Assembly: GCA_040007095.1 (NCBI GenBank)
Contig: JBDTVS010000076.1
Coordinates: forward strand, 62,001 to 126,000
Origin: JBDTVS01 sp040007095
Lineage (GTDB): Bacteria > Acidobacteriota > Vicinamibacteria > Vicinamibacterales > CAVVIG01
Reading direction: 5' to 3'
Length of the DNA: 64,000 nt
Every line of letters starts with the position of its first letter. Within the stretch, counting starts at the first letter, position 1. The notes under the pieces are model-generated. The model searched no databases. It worked only from the letters and a program-made list of their open reading frames with translations, and was not told where the DNA came from. This document shows, piece after piece, positions 33,547 through 43,278 of the stretch. The translations under genes and the position numbers were made by a program.

Positions 33547-34014
33547 ATGTCTGATCCGCGCAACGTCGCACATGCCAAGAAGGTCACCCAAGAGAAGAAG
33601 CACCACGGCACGGAAGGACGTCCGGATGCGTCTGTCGGGCAGCCGGGCAAGAAGTCGGCGGCGGCGACGAAGAGGCGCGACCCCGGCGTCGTTCCCGGTG
33701 TGCTCACCGACACACCGGCAGGCGAGAGCGCGGCGCCGATCGCGAGTCCCACGCCCAAGCCGCCGCCCGCGTTGGAGGGCTCGCTCGTCGTCCTCGCGAA
33801 GCTCAAGGAGCTTGAGTTCCACTCGCGCGCGACCCTCGAGCGGCTGGCGGAACTGGCGCTGACGGTCGAGAGCGAGTTGAAGCAGAAGGAGATTGTCGGC
33901 CCTCTCGCCGAGGTGTATTCCGCCCAGAGCGCCTTCCAGACGCAGCTCACAACCCTGATCGAGACCTATAAGGGCGAGTGTGACCGCATGCAAGGCGAGG
34001 TCGGAGTCTCCTGA
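33547..34014 (+). CDS. Small hypothetical protein
   Basis: The ATG at 33547 gives 155 residues. The first ~75 are charged and Pro/Ala-rich (KKVTQEKKHHGTEGRPD, PIASPTPKPPPALEG). The rest is a helical, possibly coiled-coil region (VVLAKLKELEFHSRATLERLAELALTVESELKQ...QTQLTTLIETY). There is no signal peptide or membrane segment. Codon use matches the neighbours. It stands alone between the peptidase-like gene (divergent) and the 5'-nucleotidase gene (convergent). The function is unknown; it could be a cytoplasmic structural or regulatory protein. Confidence 0.55.
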   Translation: MSDPRNVAHAKKVTQEKKHHGTEGRPDASVGQPGKKSAAATKRRDPGVVPGVLTDTPAGESAAPIASPTPKPPPALEGSLVVLAKLKELEFHSRATLERLAELALTVESELKQKEIVGPLAEVYSAQSAFQTQLTTLIETYKGECDRMQGEVGVS

Positions 34015-34163
34015 GCGCTGAGACTCTTGCGTTCCGATCGGGCGGATGTGCCTGGCGAATTCTGCTGCACGGTCTTGATTTCGTCGATTTCGATGGTGAC
34101 CTTTCGGATGCGTCCCGGGCTCAAGTCGCCGGATCAGTGCTGTTCGCGTTTGACCGTTTGCCA

Positions 34164-35945
34164 TCAACGCGAACGGGACGCGACGCAACCAGCCGCCCGC
34201 CCGTTCGCAAACACTATTCGGTCGCGCGAAGCGCCGGGTTGACCCGGCAGCAGACGGTCAGGCTGCCGTAACCATTCCTCGACCACTTCCCGCACGATCG
34301 GTGACTTGTCGGTTGGGCCGATGCTGCCTGGAGAGGCGGCCATCGCAACGTTCCCGCTCAGCGTCGGTGAAGCGATCGTCACGACGAGCAGCCGGTCGTC
34401 GTCCTGAATCGCTCGTCCATCTCCGCGGAGGAGATCGACCTGAGTTCCGTCCGCTGCGGGACAATCGATCCGGACGTCCGCGCCGGAAATTCCCAGCCCG
34501 CTCAGACGGCCCTGCCGGATCTCGTTGGCCACCCAGCCCCGCAGTGCAGCGCCGCTCATCGTCATTTGCGCGATGCGATTGTCGAAAGGGAACACATCGT
34601 AGAGCCGACCGAACGTCAGCGGACCGCTCGGCAGGTCTGCCCGGAGACCGCGCGTCGCGGTGTTGACAACGCCGACATCCGCGCCACGAACCGCGTCGCG
34701 AAGCGCGTCGGCGAAGAGGTCTCCGAGCGGGGACCCAAGGTCGCTGCCGCGGTGAATCGGGGCGTCGAGAGATCTGCCGAGCGTTGTTGCCTGGAGATGA
34801 CGGACGCGCTCGATCGCCGGTGCCATCGCGTCTTCGACGGCCCGATCGTATTCGACGCGCCTTCCTTCGTACTGCACGGGCGCCGTCGATTCAGCTGCGG
34901 GTCCGCAGTTCAGGGTGGCGCCACGTGTGCCACGGCACAGGTGCTGCGGGGCAAAGAGCCGCATCCGCGCGACCTTTCTCGTCTGTCGATCGAACACGAC
35001 GTCGACGCGGCCGAACGCCTGGCCTCGGGAGAACGGCTGGATGATGGCGATGCCGTTGACCCGGTGCGCAAGCGCGCTGTGCGTATGACCGGCGGCGATG
35101 ACGTCGACCAGACGATGCGGCAGACTTCTCGCGACCTGAAAAATTTCTGAGTCGTCGTCGCACGACGCGAGGTCTTCAGGATCGTCGAACCGGTCGCAGC
35201 GCCCGCCCGCATGCGCGGCCACGATCACGACCTCGGCGCCGGCCGCTCGAAGCTTGGCGGCCTCGGCCGCGATCGCCGGGCCAGGCGGCACAACGCGCAA
35301 TCCCTTGACGTTGGCGGCGAGGGTCGACCGCAACGCATCGATCGTCATGACGCCGACGATGCCGATGGTGACGCCAGCCGCCTTGACGATCGCCGACGGC
35401 CGGATGTTGGGCCAGTTCACGAGACGGCCGGTCTCTTCGTCGATCACGTTCGCCGCGAGAAAAGGAAATCTGGCCTGCGCGGCGCGCGCCTTGAGAGCGC
35501 CGCGGAGGTCGCCCGGCAACTGTCGTGCGCCTGGCGAGTCGATCGATCCGAAATCGAAATCGTGGTTGCCGACGGTTGCCGCGGTGTACGCCATCGCGTT
35601 GTACGCGTCGACGACGAGGGCGCCTTCGCTGAGATTCGATTCGATCGTGCCCAGAAACGTGTCGCCCGAGTCGATCAGCAGGACCGAGCCGCCGTCCGAT
35701 GCGCGGGTCGCTCGCAGATTGTTCACATATCCGGCGAACAGTGGCAGACCACCGAGACCGGTGGTCGGAAGTGCGGCCCCGTGAAGATCACTGGTGCCGA
35801 CAATCGACAGGGTTGAAATCGCCGGCTCGTCAGGCGCAGCGGCGAGCCTTGTGAAACGGGTCGCGCCGGCCAACGATAGAAGCGCCATCGCGATGAGTCC
35901 TGGCGCAACCCGTCTGAACGCCTTCCCCGGTTCTGGTGCGCACAT
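34164..35945 (-). CDS. Exported 5'-nucleotidase/UshA-family metallophosphoesterase
   Basis: The ATG at 35945 opens a long N-terminal signal (VAPGLIAMALLSLAGATRFTRLAA). The 593 residues contain the two-metal phosphoesterase motifs in order: VGTSDLHG (Asp, His), LLIDSGDTFLG (Asp), VGNHDFDFG (Asn-His-Asp), AHAGG (His) and AGHTHSAL (His-x-His). A C-terminal 5'-nucleotidase substrate domain follows (NTATRGLRADLPSGPLTFGRLYDVFPFDN, MTMSGAALRGW). It should hydrolyse nucleotides or related phosphate esters in the periplasm. The gene is alone. The 149-base gap to the small hypothetical gene and the 218 bases upstream show no feature I can support. Confidence 0.87.
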   Translation of the reverse strand: MCAPEPGKAFRRVAPGLIAMALLSLAGATRFTRLAAAPDEPAISTLSIVGTSDLHGAALPTTGLGGLPLFAGYVNNLRATRASDGGSVLLIDSGDTFLGTIESNLSEGALVVDAYNAMAYTAATVGNHDFDFGSIDSPGARQLPGDLRGALKARAAQARFPFLAANVIDEETGRLVNWPNIRPSAIVKAAGVTIGIVGVMTIDALRSTLAANVKGLRVVPPGPAIAAEAAKLRAAGAEVVIVAAHAGGRCDRFDDPEDLASCDDDSEIFQVARSLPHRLVDVIAAGHTHSALAHRVNGIAIIQPFSRGQAFGRVDVVFDRQTRKVARMRLFAPQHLCRGTRGATLNCGPAAESTAPVQYEGRRVEYDRAVEDAMAPAIERVRHLQATTLGRSLDAPIHRGSDLGSPLGDLFADALRDAVRGADVGVVNTATRGLRADLPSGPLTFGRLYDVFPFDNRIAQMTMSGAALRGWVANEIRQGRLSGLGISGADVRIDCPAADGTQVDLLRGDGRAIQDDDRLLVVTIASPTLSGNVAMAASPGSIGPTDKSPIVREVVEEWLRQPDRLLPGQPGASRDRIVFANGRAAGCVASRSR

Positions 35946-36163
35946 CGTGGCGGTGAGCTCCCGTCGTGATTCACGTGATGGCACAGCGGATGGGATTGTG
36001 GTCCGCCAGCGCTGAAACTGTCCAGCCGCGCCGCTCCGGGATGGGTCCGAAGCATGATGAAGCACGCGTCCGAGCAAGGTCCAGGCGGGCGCCGCGCGCC
36101 GGAAGACGTCCTACAGCGTCGGACGCAGGACACTGGGCTCTCAAGCGCGCCCGTGGCGTGGCT

Positions 36164-37108
36164 TCAACCCCGTGCTGGGGGCGTTTCACTTTCGCCGCTC
36201 GACCGACTGGCGTGCCTTTCCTGAAACAACTCGACGATCACGGCGCGCAGCCATTTGCTGGCGGGCTCCCTATGCGAGCGGGCGTGCCAGTACTGCATGA
36301 CGACATAGGAAGGAACGGCGATCGGGGTCGGGAACACCCGAACGGGCACGTGTCGCGCGATGATCCGCGCGAAGCGCTCGGGCACGGTGGCGAGCAGGTC
36401 GGTGTTCTCGAGCAGCGCCGAGACTCCGATGAAATTCGGCAGCCGCAGCCCCACTTTGCGGCGAATCGTCATCGCTTCGAGCGTCTTCTCGACGATCGTG
36501 TGGCCGGTCGCCCGAGTCGTGACGACCAGATGCGATTCGCGCTCGAAATCCTCCCGCGTGAGCCGTCGCCTGATACGCGGGTGCCGCGAGCGGACGACGC
36601 ATACGAAGCGTTCATTGAACAGTTTCTGCCGATGAAACCCGCTCACGAGCGGGCGAATGAAGCCGAGCGCGACGTCCAGTTCGCCGGATTCGAGCTGAAG
36701 GTGCGACTGCTCGGAGAAGTTCGTGAATTCCACGGCGACCGACGGCGCGTCCACGCGCAGCCTGTTCATCAACGACGGGAGCACGACGACCTGGCCGACG
36801 TCGGTGGCCGCGATCCGGAACGTCCGATTCGACGTGGCCGGCACGAATGTGTCCCGGTGATCGATAGCTGACCGAATCAGGTGATGGGCCTCTTTCAGCC
36901 GTCCGATGATCTGTGATGCGTGCGGCGTCGGCTCCATCCCGCGGTGGGTGTTGACGAAGAGTGGATCGCCGAAGTACTTGCGCAGCCGAGCAAGGCTCAT
37001 GCTGACGGCGGACTGGTTCAGGCCCAGGTGTTCCGCCGCGTGCGACACGTTGCGCGTGTCATGAAGCTCGAGAAGGATTGAGAGGAGCTTCAAATCGACG
37101 GTGGACAC
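36164..37108 (-). CDS. LysR-family transcriptional regulator
   Basis: The GTG at 37108 has TAGAAT six bases upstream and no Shine-Dalgarno sequence, so it is probably leaderless. The 314 residues start with the LysR helix-turn-helix (LKLLSILLELHDTRNVSHAAEHLGLNQSAVSMSLARLRKYFGDPLF) followed by the periplasmic-binding-like effector domain (FRIAATDVGQVVVLPSLMNRL, LDVALGFIRPL, FVCVVRSRHP). The NahR/NodD-like subgroup (DPLFVNTHRGMEPTPHA) often responds to aromatic inducers. It is divergent from the MetE-like gene at 37142 across a 33-base gap, the standard arrangement for a LysR regulator and its target. Confidence 0.88.
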   Translation of the reverse strand: MSTVDLKLLSILLELHDTRNVSHAAEHLGLNQSAVSMSLARLRKYFGDPLFVNTHRGMEPTPHASQIIGRLKEAHHLIRSAIDHRDTFVPATSNRTFRIAATDVGQVVVLPSLMNRLRVDAPSVAVEFTNFSEQSHLQLESGELDVALGFIRPLVSGFHRQKLFNERFVCVVRSRHPRIRRRLTREDFERESHLVVTTRATGHTIVEKTLEAMTIRRKVGLRLPNFIGVSALLENTDLLATVPERFARIIARHVPVRVFPTPIAVPSYVVMQYWHARSHREPASKWLRAVIVELFQERHASRSSGESETPPARG

Positions 37109-37141
37109 GCTAAGATTCTACAGTCACGACACCGGCGACCC

Positions 37142-38338
37142 ATGCAACACAGCACTCACCGTATTCTCACCACCCATGTCGGCAGCCTGCCGCGGCCGGA
37201 GTCCCTGGTGACGCTCTATCGGCAGTGCGCCTCCGTTGACGCGCTCGCACCCGCTCTCAAGAGCGCCGTCGGCGACGTGGTCCGCAGGCAACGCGAGGCC
37301 GGGGTGGACGTCGTGAACGATGGGGAGTTCGGCAAGGCCACCAAGTCGGATGTGGACTACGGCGCCTGGTGGTCGTACGTGTACGAACGTCTCGACGGTT
37401 TTGAGCCGCGCGAAGGGGCGGCGCTCGGCCGCAACTACGGCCCAACGCGCAGCAAAGACCGCCGCCGCTTCAGCGCGTTTTATCAGTCGGGCATGCCTCT
37501 GGCGGGAGGAACAGCCGCGAAGACCGAGCAAGCGAGCGCCACCGAGCGGCTGGCAGGGCTCGCGTGCACGCGTCCGATTCGATATGTCGGCGATCAGTTG
37601 ATCAGGCGGGATGCAGCGCATCTCAAGGCGGCCCTCAACGGACGGGGAGAGGACGCGTTCATGTCCGCCGTGTCGCCGGCCACGCTGCAGATCCTGCGCA
37701 ACGAGTACTACTCGACACCCGAAGAGTACACCTGGGCGCTGGCCGACGCCATGCACGAGGAGTATCGAGCGATCGTCGATGCCGGCTTCCTTTTGCAAAT
37801 CGACGACCCGGCGCTGGTCGACTTGTACGACTGGTGGTTCTCAGAAGGCGACGACCTGGCGAGCTACAGGAAATGGGCCGTGTTTCAGGTCGAAGCGCTG
37901 AACCATGCGCTGCGGGGTATTCCGGAGGATCGCGTCCGCTTTCACATCTGTTGGGGGAGCTGGCACGGCCCGCACAGCGCGGATCTCGAGTTGAAGGACG
38001 TCGCGGACCTGCTGGTCACGATCAACGCGCAGGCGTATTCGATCGAAGCCGGTAACGTCCGGCACGCACACGAGTGGAAAGTCTGGCGTGATGTCGTGCG
38101 GTTGCCCGCCGGCAAGATGCTGATCCCTGGCGTCGTCAGTCACGCGACCAATGTGCTGGAGCATCCGGAACTGGTGGCGGACCGCATCATCCAGTACGCC
38201 GACGTCGTAGGCCGTGAGCATGTGATTGCCGGAACGGACTGCGGACTGGGCGGCAGGATTCACCCCGACCTGGCCTGGGCGAAACTCGAAGTGCTGGCAG
38301 AAGGCGCGGCGCTGGCAAGCAGCCGGCTCTGGCCGTAG
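37142..38338 (+). CDS. MetE C-terminal-like (cobalamin-independent methyltransferase fold) protein
   Basis: The ATG at 37142 gives 398 residues with THVGSLPRP at the start and GEFGKATKSDVDYGAWW. The zinc-type motif FHICWGSWHGPHSADLEL (His and Cys near residue 264) is followed by SIEAGNVRHAHEW and a late Cys in GTDCGLGG. This is the UROD/MetE-like barrel of the MetE C-terminal half without the N-terminal half, so it is not a full methionine synthase. Relatives act in methyl transfer or in alkyl-thiol chemistry (epoxyalkane:coenzyme M transferase). It is controlled, most likely, by the divergent LysR regulator. The substrate is unknown. Confidence 0.8.
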   Translation: MQHSTHRILTTHVGSLPRPESLVTLYRQCASVDALAPALKSAVGDVVRRQREAGVDVVNDGEFGKATKSDVDYGAWWSYVYERLDGFEPREGAALGRNYGPTRSKDRRRFSAFYQSGMPLAGGTAAKTEQASATERLAGLACTRPIRYVGDQLIRRDAAHLKAALNGRGEDAFMSAVSPATLQILRNEYYSTPEEYTWALADAMHEEYRAIVDAGFLLQIDDPALVDLYDWWFSEGDDLASYRKWAVFQVEALNHALRGIPEDRVRFHICWGSWHGPHSADLELKDVADLLVTINAQAYSIEAGNVRHAHEWKVWRDVVRLPAGKMLIPGVVSHATNVLEHPELVADRIIQYADVVGREHVIAGTDCGLGGRIHPDLAWAKLEVLAEGAALASSRLWP

Positions 38339-38365
38339 CCGACATCATCCGGCGTGATGCCGGCT
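38337..38365. terminator. Hairpin after the MetE-like gene
   Basis: AGCCGACATC (38337-38346) pairs with GATGCCGGCT (38356-38365), ten positions with one mismatch, around a 9-base loop. It starts inside the stop codon, 16 bases before the promoter of the next gene. There is no T-run. Confidence 0.4.
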
Positions 38366-38380
38366 ATCACGGCGCGCCTC

Positions 38381-38409
38381 TCGACGGAGTTGTGCTCCAC
38401 GCGTATAGT
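38381..38409 (+). promoter_or_regulatory. Putative leaderless promoter of the VOC-ankyrin operon
   Basis: TCGACG (38381-38386), a 17-base spacer and TATAGT (38404-38409) precede the GTG at 38417. The -10 box ends 7 bases before the start codon, so the transcript would begin at the start codon, and no Shine-Dalgarno sequence is present. Confidence 0.45.
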
Positions 38410-38416
38410 CAACCCG

Positions 38417-40882
38417 GTGAAGCGTGGTCCATTGGTCCGGCGACTGGTTTGTGTTCTGCTGCTTGCGGCGAGCGGAATCGCGAGCGGACAGTCGGCTGGT
38501 GTGGTGGTCGGGATCGGCGATCTCCCGCACGGCGTCGCCAATCTCGAACAAGCCATCGGCTTCTACCGCGACACGCTGGGTCTGACACTGGTGTCGGTCG
38601 CGCCGGACCGCGTGGACGGCAAACTCGCCCCCAACTTCTACGACGCGAAGCGGCAGGCCCTGATGAATGTCGGCGGCGCATACTACCGCGTCGCGACGTT
38701 CGCGCTTCCGGAGTCGCCGTTCCGCCTCCAGCTCGTGGAGATGATCAACAACGATCCGCTCTCCAACCTGCGTGGCCGCCGCCAGACCAGCGCACTGCCG
38801 ACGGAGGCTGGCGGACTGTTGTTGCGCTTTCCGGTGCCGGATCTCGAGTGGCTCAGCACGCGCATCCGCGATCTTGTTGCGGCGGACGTGGCGACGCTCG
38901 GCGGTCGGCCGGTTGGAGGCGACGTCAAGCGGTTGGTATTCAGAGACGGCGAAGATGGGTTCCTGATCGAATCGGTTCAGACGCCTGAGGCGAAGCCGTT
39001 GGCGGGGATTGTCCTCGTCGCCGCCGACGTCGACCGGAAGCTCCGCTTCTATCGCGACATCCTCGGCTTCGATCTCAAGACGGGTGAGTGGGACGGCGAG
39101 TCCACGGCGCTCGCGGCTGTCGGCGCGCAGACAGGGATGATTCGTCGTCACGCCGGAACGATCCCCGGCACGGCGGTGCCGTTCGAGATCGACGAGTATC
39201 GAGGGTTTCATCAACGCCGGTTCTTCTCGCCCATCATGGGTCAGGCAGGCGTCGGCTGGATCCAGCTGAAGGTCCGCGACCTCGACGGTCTGATGCAGAC
39301 GTTCATCGCCAACCGCGTCAGGATCGTGTCGACGGGTCTCCAGCCGGTCGACTTCGACGACTCGAGGCGAGTGGTCGTGAGAGACCCCGATGGGGTGTAC
39401 GTGGAGCTCGTCGAGCCCGGCGCGGTCGGCCGCGGAACCGCGGCCCCCCGCTTGTCGCCGCCGCCCCGGTCCGTTGCCACCCCCACCAGCAGCGGCGACG
39501 GGATGACAGCGCTGCATTGGGCGGTCTATCGCGACGAGGAGGAAACGGTTCGGGGGCTGCTTGCTGCCGGCGCGAACGCCGGGGCCGTCAGCCGCTACGG
39601 CGTCACACCGCTCGGACTTGCCTCGGACAACCGCAACGTGATGATCGCCGAGGTCCTGCTGGGCCGCGGCGCCGATCCGAACGACGACGCCTCGGGAGAG
39701 ACAGCCCTCCATGTCGCGGCTCGAACCGGCGCGCTTGGCGTCGTTCGCGCGCTCGTGGCGCACCGCGCCGCGGTCGATCGACGCGACACGTGGCAATCGG
39801 CGACGCCGCTCATGGTCGCGGCGGCGGAGAATCATCCGGATGTCGTGAGCGCGCTCATTGCGGCCAGGGCCGACGTCAACGCGAGAGCGGCTGAGACGGC
39901 GCTGTTCATCGGGCCCGGCGACGAGAGCACCACCTACACGCAGATTCCGCGTGGAGGCATGACCCCGTTGATGTTCGCGGCGCGCGCCGGCTGCGAGCCG
40001 TGCATCGCGATGCTGGTGGACGCCGGTGCGAACGTCAACGACGAAGACCGCGCGCATGTCACGCCGCTGAATCTTGCCGTGGTCAACGGTCACTACGACA
40101 CGGCGGCGCGCCTGCTCGACAAGGGCGCCAACCCGAACGACGGATCGGTGTACCTCTCGGTCGATATGCGAAATCTCGTCGCCGACGGCGTCAACGCCGA
40201 CCATCATCCCGTGCCGCGCCCCCAGGACACGCTCGACGCGGTGGCGATCCTCAGGCAGCTGCTGGCGCGCGGCGCAAGTCCCGACGAGGAGCTCCTCAAA
40301 GAGATTCAAGCGCGATCGCTGGCGTTTAACCGTCCGAGCTATCTCTCAGGGCTCACGCCGCTCGAACGGGCCGCGCAGCAGGCCGACCTCGGGTCGATGC
40401 GCGTCCTGCTCGATGCGGGCGCCGATCCGAATCGTCCGATGGACGTGATTGCGGGAGGGAGCAACGGAGGCGAGACGCCGCTGATGTTCGCGGCGCGTTC
40501 GTTTGGCGGTGTGCCGGCGGGAGCGCTGGGCAACCGTCCCGGCAAGCTGGCTTATCGCGTGCGCCAGCCAGGCGACAGTCTGGAGGCGGTCACCACCCTG
40601 CTGGATGCCGGGGCCGACGTCACCGCCGCGGACTGGAGCGGAAACACGGCGCTTCACGCGGCAGCCCTCGCCGGTGCGGCTGACATCGTCGACGTGCTGG
40701 CCAGGTGGGGATCGACTCTTGGCGCGAAGAACGAGTCCGGCCAGACGGCCCTCGACCTCGTGACGAGTCCGCCGGCCGGGCGAGGCGGCGAAGGCCGGCG
40801 CGGAGCGCCGAACGCCGGCGCCGGCGCGACGGCCGACCTGTTACGCCGGCTGATGGGACTTCCGCCGGAGAGCGACCGGTGA
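38417..40882 (+). CDS. Exported fusion of two VOC domains with ankyrin repeats
   Basis: The GTG at 38417 directly opens a signal peptide (LVRRLVCVLLLAASGIASGQ); the open frame upstream crosses a hairpin. The 821 residues comprise VOC module 1 (~30-190: IGFYRDTLGLTLV...FLIESV), VOC module 2 (~195-340: AADVDRKLRFYRDILGFDL...DGVYVELVEP), a Pro-rich linker and about ten ankyrin units (~365-800: GMTALHWAVYRDEEETVRGLL, GETALHVAARTGALGVVRALV, SGNTALHAAALAGAADIVDVL). Module order and export are unusual for both families. The ankyrin part resembles the protein at 26695-28257 and the VOC part the exported protein at 30935-31801. The stop overlaps the next GTG start (GTGA), so the cytochrome gene is coupled to it. 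Confidence 0.88.
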   Translation: MKRGPLVRRLVCVLLLAASGIASGQSAGVVVGIGDLPHGVANLEQAIGFYRDTLGLTLVSVAPDRVDGKLAPNFYDAKRQALMNVGGAYYRVATFALPESPFRLQLVEMINNDPLSNLRGRRQTSALPTEAGGLLLRFPVPDLEWLSTRIRDLVAADVATLGGRPVGGDVKRLVFRDGEDGFLIESVQTPEAKPLAGIVLVAADVDRKLRFYRDILGFDLKTGEWDGESTALAAVGAQTGMIRRHAGTIPGTAVPFEIDEYRGFHQRRFFSPIMGQAGVGWIQLKVRDLDGLMQTFIANRVRIVSTGLQPVDFDDSRRVVVRDPDGVYVELVEPGAVGRGTAAPRLSPPPRSVATPTSSGDGMTALHWAVYRDEEETVRGLLAAGANAGAVSRYGVTPLGLASDNRNVMIAEVLLGRGADPNDDASGETALHVAARTGALGVVRALVAHRAAVDRRDTWQSATPLMVAAAENHPDVVSALIAARADVNARAAETALFIGPGDESTTYTQIPRGGMTPLMFAARAGCEPCIAMLVDAGANVNDEDRAHVTPLNLAVVNGHYDTAARLLDKGANPNDGSVYLSVDMRNLVADGVNADHHPVPRPQDTLDAVAILRQLLARGASPDEELLKEIQARSLAFNRPSYLSGLTPLERAAQQADLGSMRVLLDAGADPNRPMDVIAGGSNGGETPLMFAARSFGGVPAGALGNRPGKLAYRVRQPGDSLEAVTTLLDAGADVTAADWSGNTALHAAALAGAADIVDVLARWGSTLGAKNESGQTALDLVTSPPAGRGGEGRRGAPNAGAGATADLLRRLMGLPPESDR

Positions 40883-43278
40883 CGCGATCGTGGTTCGTCG
40901 CGTGCGCAAGTGTGTCGCTGATGGCGGTCGTGCTTACCGGAGCGGCGCAGTCCGCGGTCCCGCCAACGGCGCAGTATCGGGGGCTTCTCGACCAGTACTG
41001 CGTCACGTGTCACAACGCGCGGCTCAAGTCCGGCGGCCTCGCGCTCGAGAGCGCGTCGCTCGACAATGTGCCCGCGGACGCCCTCGTCTGGGAAAAGGTC
41101 ATTCACAAGCTGCGCCTTGGCGCGATGCCGCCGCAGGGGAGGCCCCGCCCGGCCGAGGCCACGACGATCGCGTTCGTCACGGCGCTCGAAACCAGCCTTG
41201 ACGCGGCGTCTGCCGCGCATCCGAATCCGGGCCGCGCGCCGATTCACCGCCTCAATCGCGCGGAATACGGGAACGCCATCCGCGACCTGCTCGACCTGAG
41301 AGTCGACGTCGGCGAACTGCTGCCGGCCGACAGCGCGAGCTATGGGTTCGACAACGTGTCCGACACGCTCAAGATGTCGCCGCTGCTGCTGTCGCGCTAC
41401 CTCAGCGCCGCGGAGAAAGTGAGCGCCGTCGCGGTCGGCGATCGCGACACCGGCGAGGAGGCGCTGATCTTCACGGTCCCGAAAGAGGAATCACAGGATC
41501 AGTACGCCGACGGCATGCCCCTGGGCACGCAGGGCGGAACGCTCATCGAGCACAACTTCCCGCTCGACGCCGACTATGCCTTCAAGGGAGAGCTGTGGGC
41601 GACGTATGCCGGCGGTGCACGCGGCCTCGAAGGGCACGACCAACCCTACTACTTCATCATCAGCATCGACGGCGAAGAAGTCCTGCGCACTCCACTCGGT
41701 GGCGCACAGGGCAACGATCTTGGCTACCGCACGGCGGGCGGCGCGATCAAGGACGCCAGAGATCGCATGCAGGTTCGGGTGCGGGTCAACGCCGGTCCCC
41801 ACCAGGTCGGCTTCGGATTTCTGAGGACGCCGGGCGGCGCCGCGCGGACCCAGGAGAATCTACAGCCGGCTGTTCGCGCGTCCATCGGCGTGTTCGAGCC
41901 GTTCGGCGCGCCAAAGCTGCAGCATGTCTTCATCAGCGGTCCCTTCAATCCCACGGGCCCGGGAGACACGCCAAGCCGACGCCGGATCTTCAGCTGCAGG
42001 CCCGGACGTGAGAGCGATGAAGCGGCGTGCGCGCAGAGGATTCTGTCGTCGCTCGCGCGGAAAGCCTACAGCCGGCCTCTCACCGCCACCGAAATGGCGG
42101 AGTTGATGACGTTCTACGAGAGCGGCCGCCGCGGGCGGACCTTCGAGAAGGGTATCCAGCTCGCCCTTCCGCGGATTCTTGCGGGCCCTGAGTTCATCTT
42201 CCGCAGCCACCCGGCGCCCGACGGACCTCCGCCCGGAGCGCGCTACCGCGTCAGCGCCGCGGAACTCGCGACCCGGCTGGCACTGTTCCTCTGGAGCAGC
42301 ATTCCAGACGACGAGCTCCTCAATCTTGCGGCGGCTGGAACACTCAGCGCGCCCTCCGTGCTCGAGCAACAGGTGCGCCGCATGCTCGCCGACGAGCGGG
42401 CCAGCGCGCTTGCCGAGAATTTCGCGGGGCAGTGGCTCTACCTTCGCAACCTGCAGCACGCGGCGCCGGACGTCATCGACTTCTCCGACTGGGACGACAA
42501 CTTGCGCCAGGGGTTTGCCAGAGAGACGGCACTCTTCTTCGACAACATCGTCCGCAATGACCGCGGCGTGCTCGAACTCCTGACGGCGGATTACACGTTC
42601 GTCAACGAGCGCCTCGCGAAGCACTACGGGATCCCCAACGTCTACGGGCCGCGGTTCCGGCGTGTCACCGTGCAGGACGAGAATCGGCGGGGCCTGTTGG
42701 GGCACGGCAGCATCCTGACCGTGACGTCGACCTCCAACCGGACATCTCCCGTCAATCGCGGCAAGTGGGTGCTCGCCGAACTGCTCAACGCGCCTCCGCC
42801 CCCGCCGCCGCCCGGCGTCGATACCAATCTTCCGGCCAGCGGCGAGGGCGGCGCGCCGAAGACCATGCGCGGGTTGATGGAGAAGCACCGGCAGAGTCAG
42901 CCCTGCGCGGGCTGTCATGCCCTGATGGATCCCATCGGTCTGGCGCTCGAGAACTTCGACGGGATCGGCAAATGGCGCACCAGAGATGAAGGCGCGCCGA
43001 TTGACGCGTCGGCCGTGTTGTTCAACGGCGACGCCGTCGACGGCCCCGCCAGCCTCCGGCAGGCGCTGTTGAGGCGTTCGGATGTCGTCGTGGATACGAT
43101 GATCCGGAAGCTGATGACGTATGCCCTTGCGCGGGGCGTCGAGTACGGAGATCTTCCCGCCGTTCGTGCGATCAGACGAGACGCCGCCCGGCAGAACTTC
43201 AGGTTTTCGTCGCTCGTGCTGGGCATAGTCAGAAGCGAGCCGTTCCAGATGAAGAGAAAGGCGGAGGACCGTCCATGA
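40879..43278 (+). CDS. Exported multidomain c-type cytochrome (DUF1587/1592/1595/1588/1585), second copy
   Basis: The GTG at 40879 overlaps the previous TGA by 4 bases. The 799 residues have a signal peptide; a heme site CVTCH at 41-45; LNRAEYGNAIRDLLDLRVDV...GFDNVSDTL (DUF1587); ARKAYSRPLTATEM (DUF1595); FIFRSHPAP...LATRLALFLWSSIPDDEL (DUF1592); a second heme site CAGCHALMDPIGLALENFD (DUF1588); and a DUF1585 tail (LMTYALARGVEYGDLPAVR). Domain order is the same as in 24350-26698, with moderate divergence throughout, so these are old paralogues rather than a recent duplication. It ends coupled to the DUF1552 gene (ATGA). Confidence 0.9.
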   Translation: MTRSWFVACASVSLMAVVLTGAAQSAVPPTAQYRGLLDQYCVTCHNARLKSGGLALESASLDNVPADALVWEKVIHKLRLGAMPPQGRPRPAEATTIAFVTALETSLDAASAAHPNPGRAPIHRLNRAEYGNAIRDLLDLRVDVGELLPADSASYGFDNVSDTLKMSPLLLSRYLSAAEKVSAVAVGDRDTGEEALIFTVPKEESQDQYADGMPLGTQGGTLIEHNFPLDADYAFKGELWATYAGGARGLEGHDQPYYFIISIDGEEVLRTPLGGAQGNDLGYRTAGGAIKDARDRMQVRVRVNAGPHQVGFGFLRTPGGAARTQENLQPAVRASIGVFEPFGAPKLQHVFISGPFNPTGPGDTPSRRRIFSCRPGRESDEAACAQRILSSLARKAYSRPLTATEMAELMTFYESGRRGRTFEKGIQLALPRILAGPEFIFRSHPAPDGPPPGARYRVSAAELATRLALFLWSSIPDDELLNLAAAGTLSAPSVLEQQVRRMLADERASALAENFAGQWLYLRNLQHAAPDVIDFSDWDDNLRQGFARETALFFDNIVRNDRGVLELLTADYTFVNERLAKHYGIPNVYGPRFRRVTVQDENRRGLLGHGSILTVTSTSNRTSPVNRGKWVLAELLNAPPPPPPPGVDTNLPASGEGGAPKTMRGLMEKHRQSQPCAGCHALMDPIGLALENFDGIGKWRTRDEGAPIDASAVLFNGDAVDGPASLRQALLRRSDVVVDTMIRKLMTYALARGVEYGDLPAVRAIRRDAARQNFRFSSLVLGIVRSEPFQMKRKAEDRP

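Noticed and set aside
38345..40309. Minus-strand open frame of 654 codons opposite the VOC-ankyrin gene
   Set aside because: Antisense shadow rich in Arg and His; no domain, no ribosome site.
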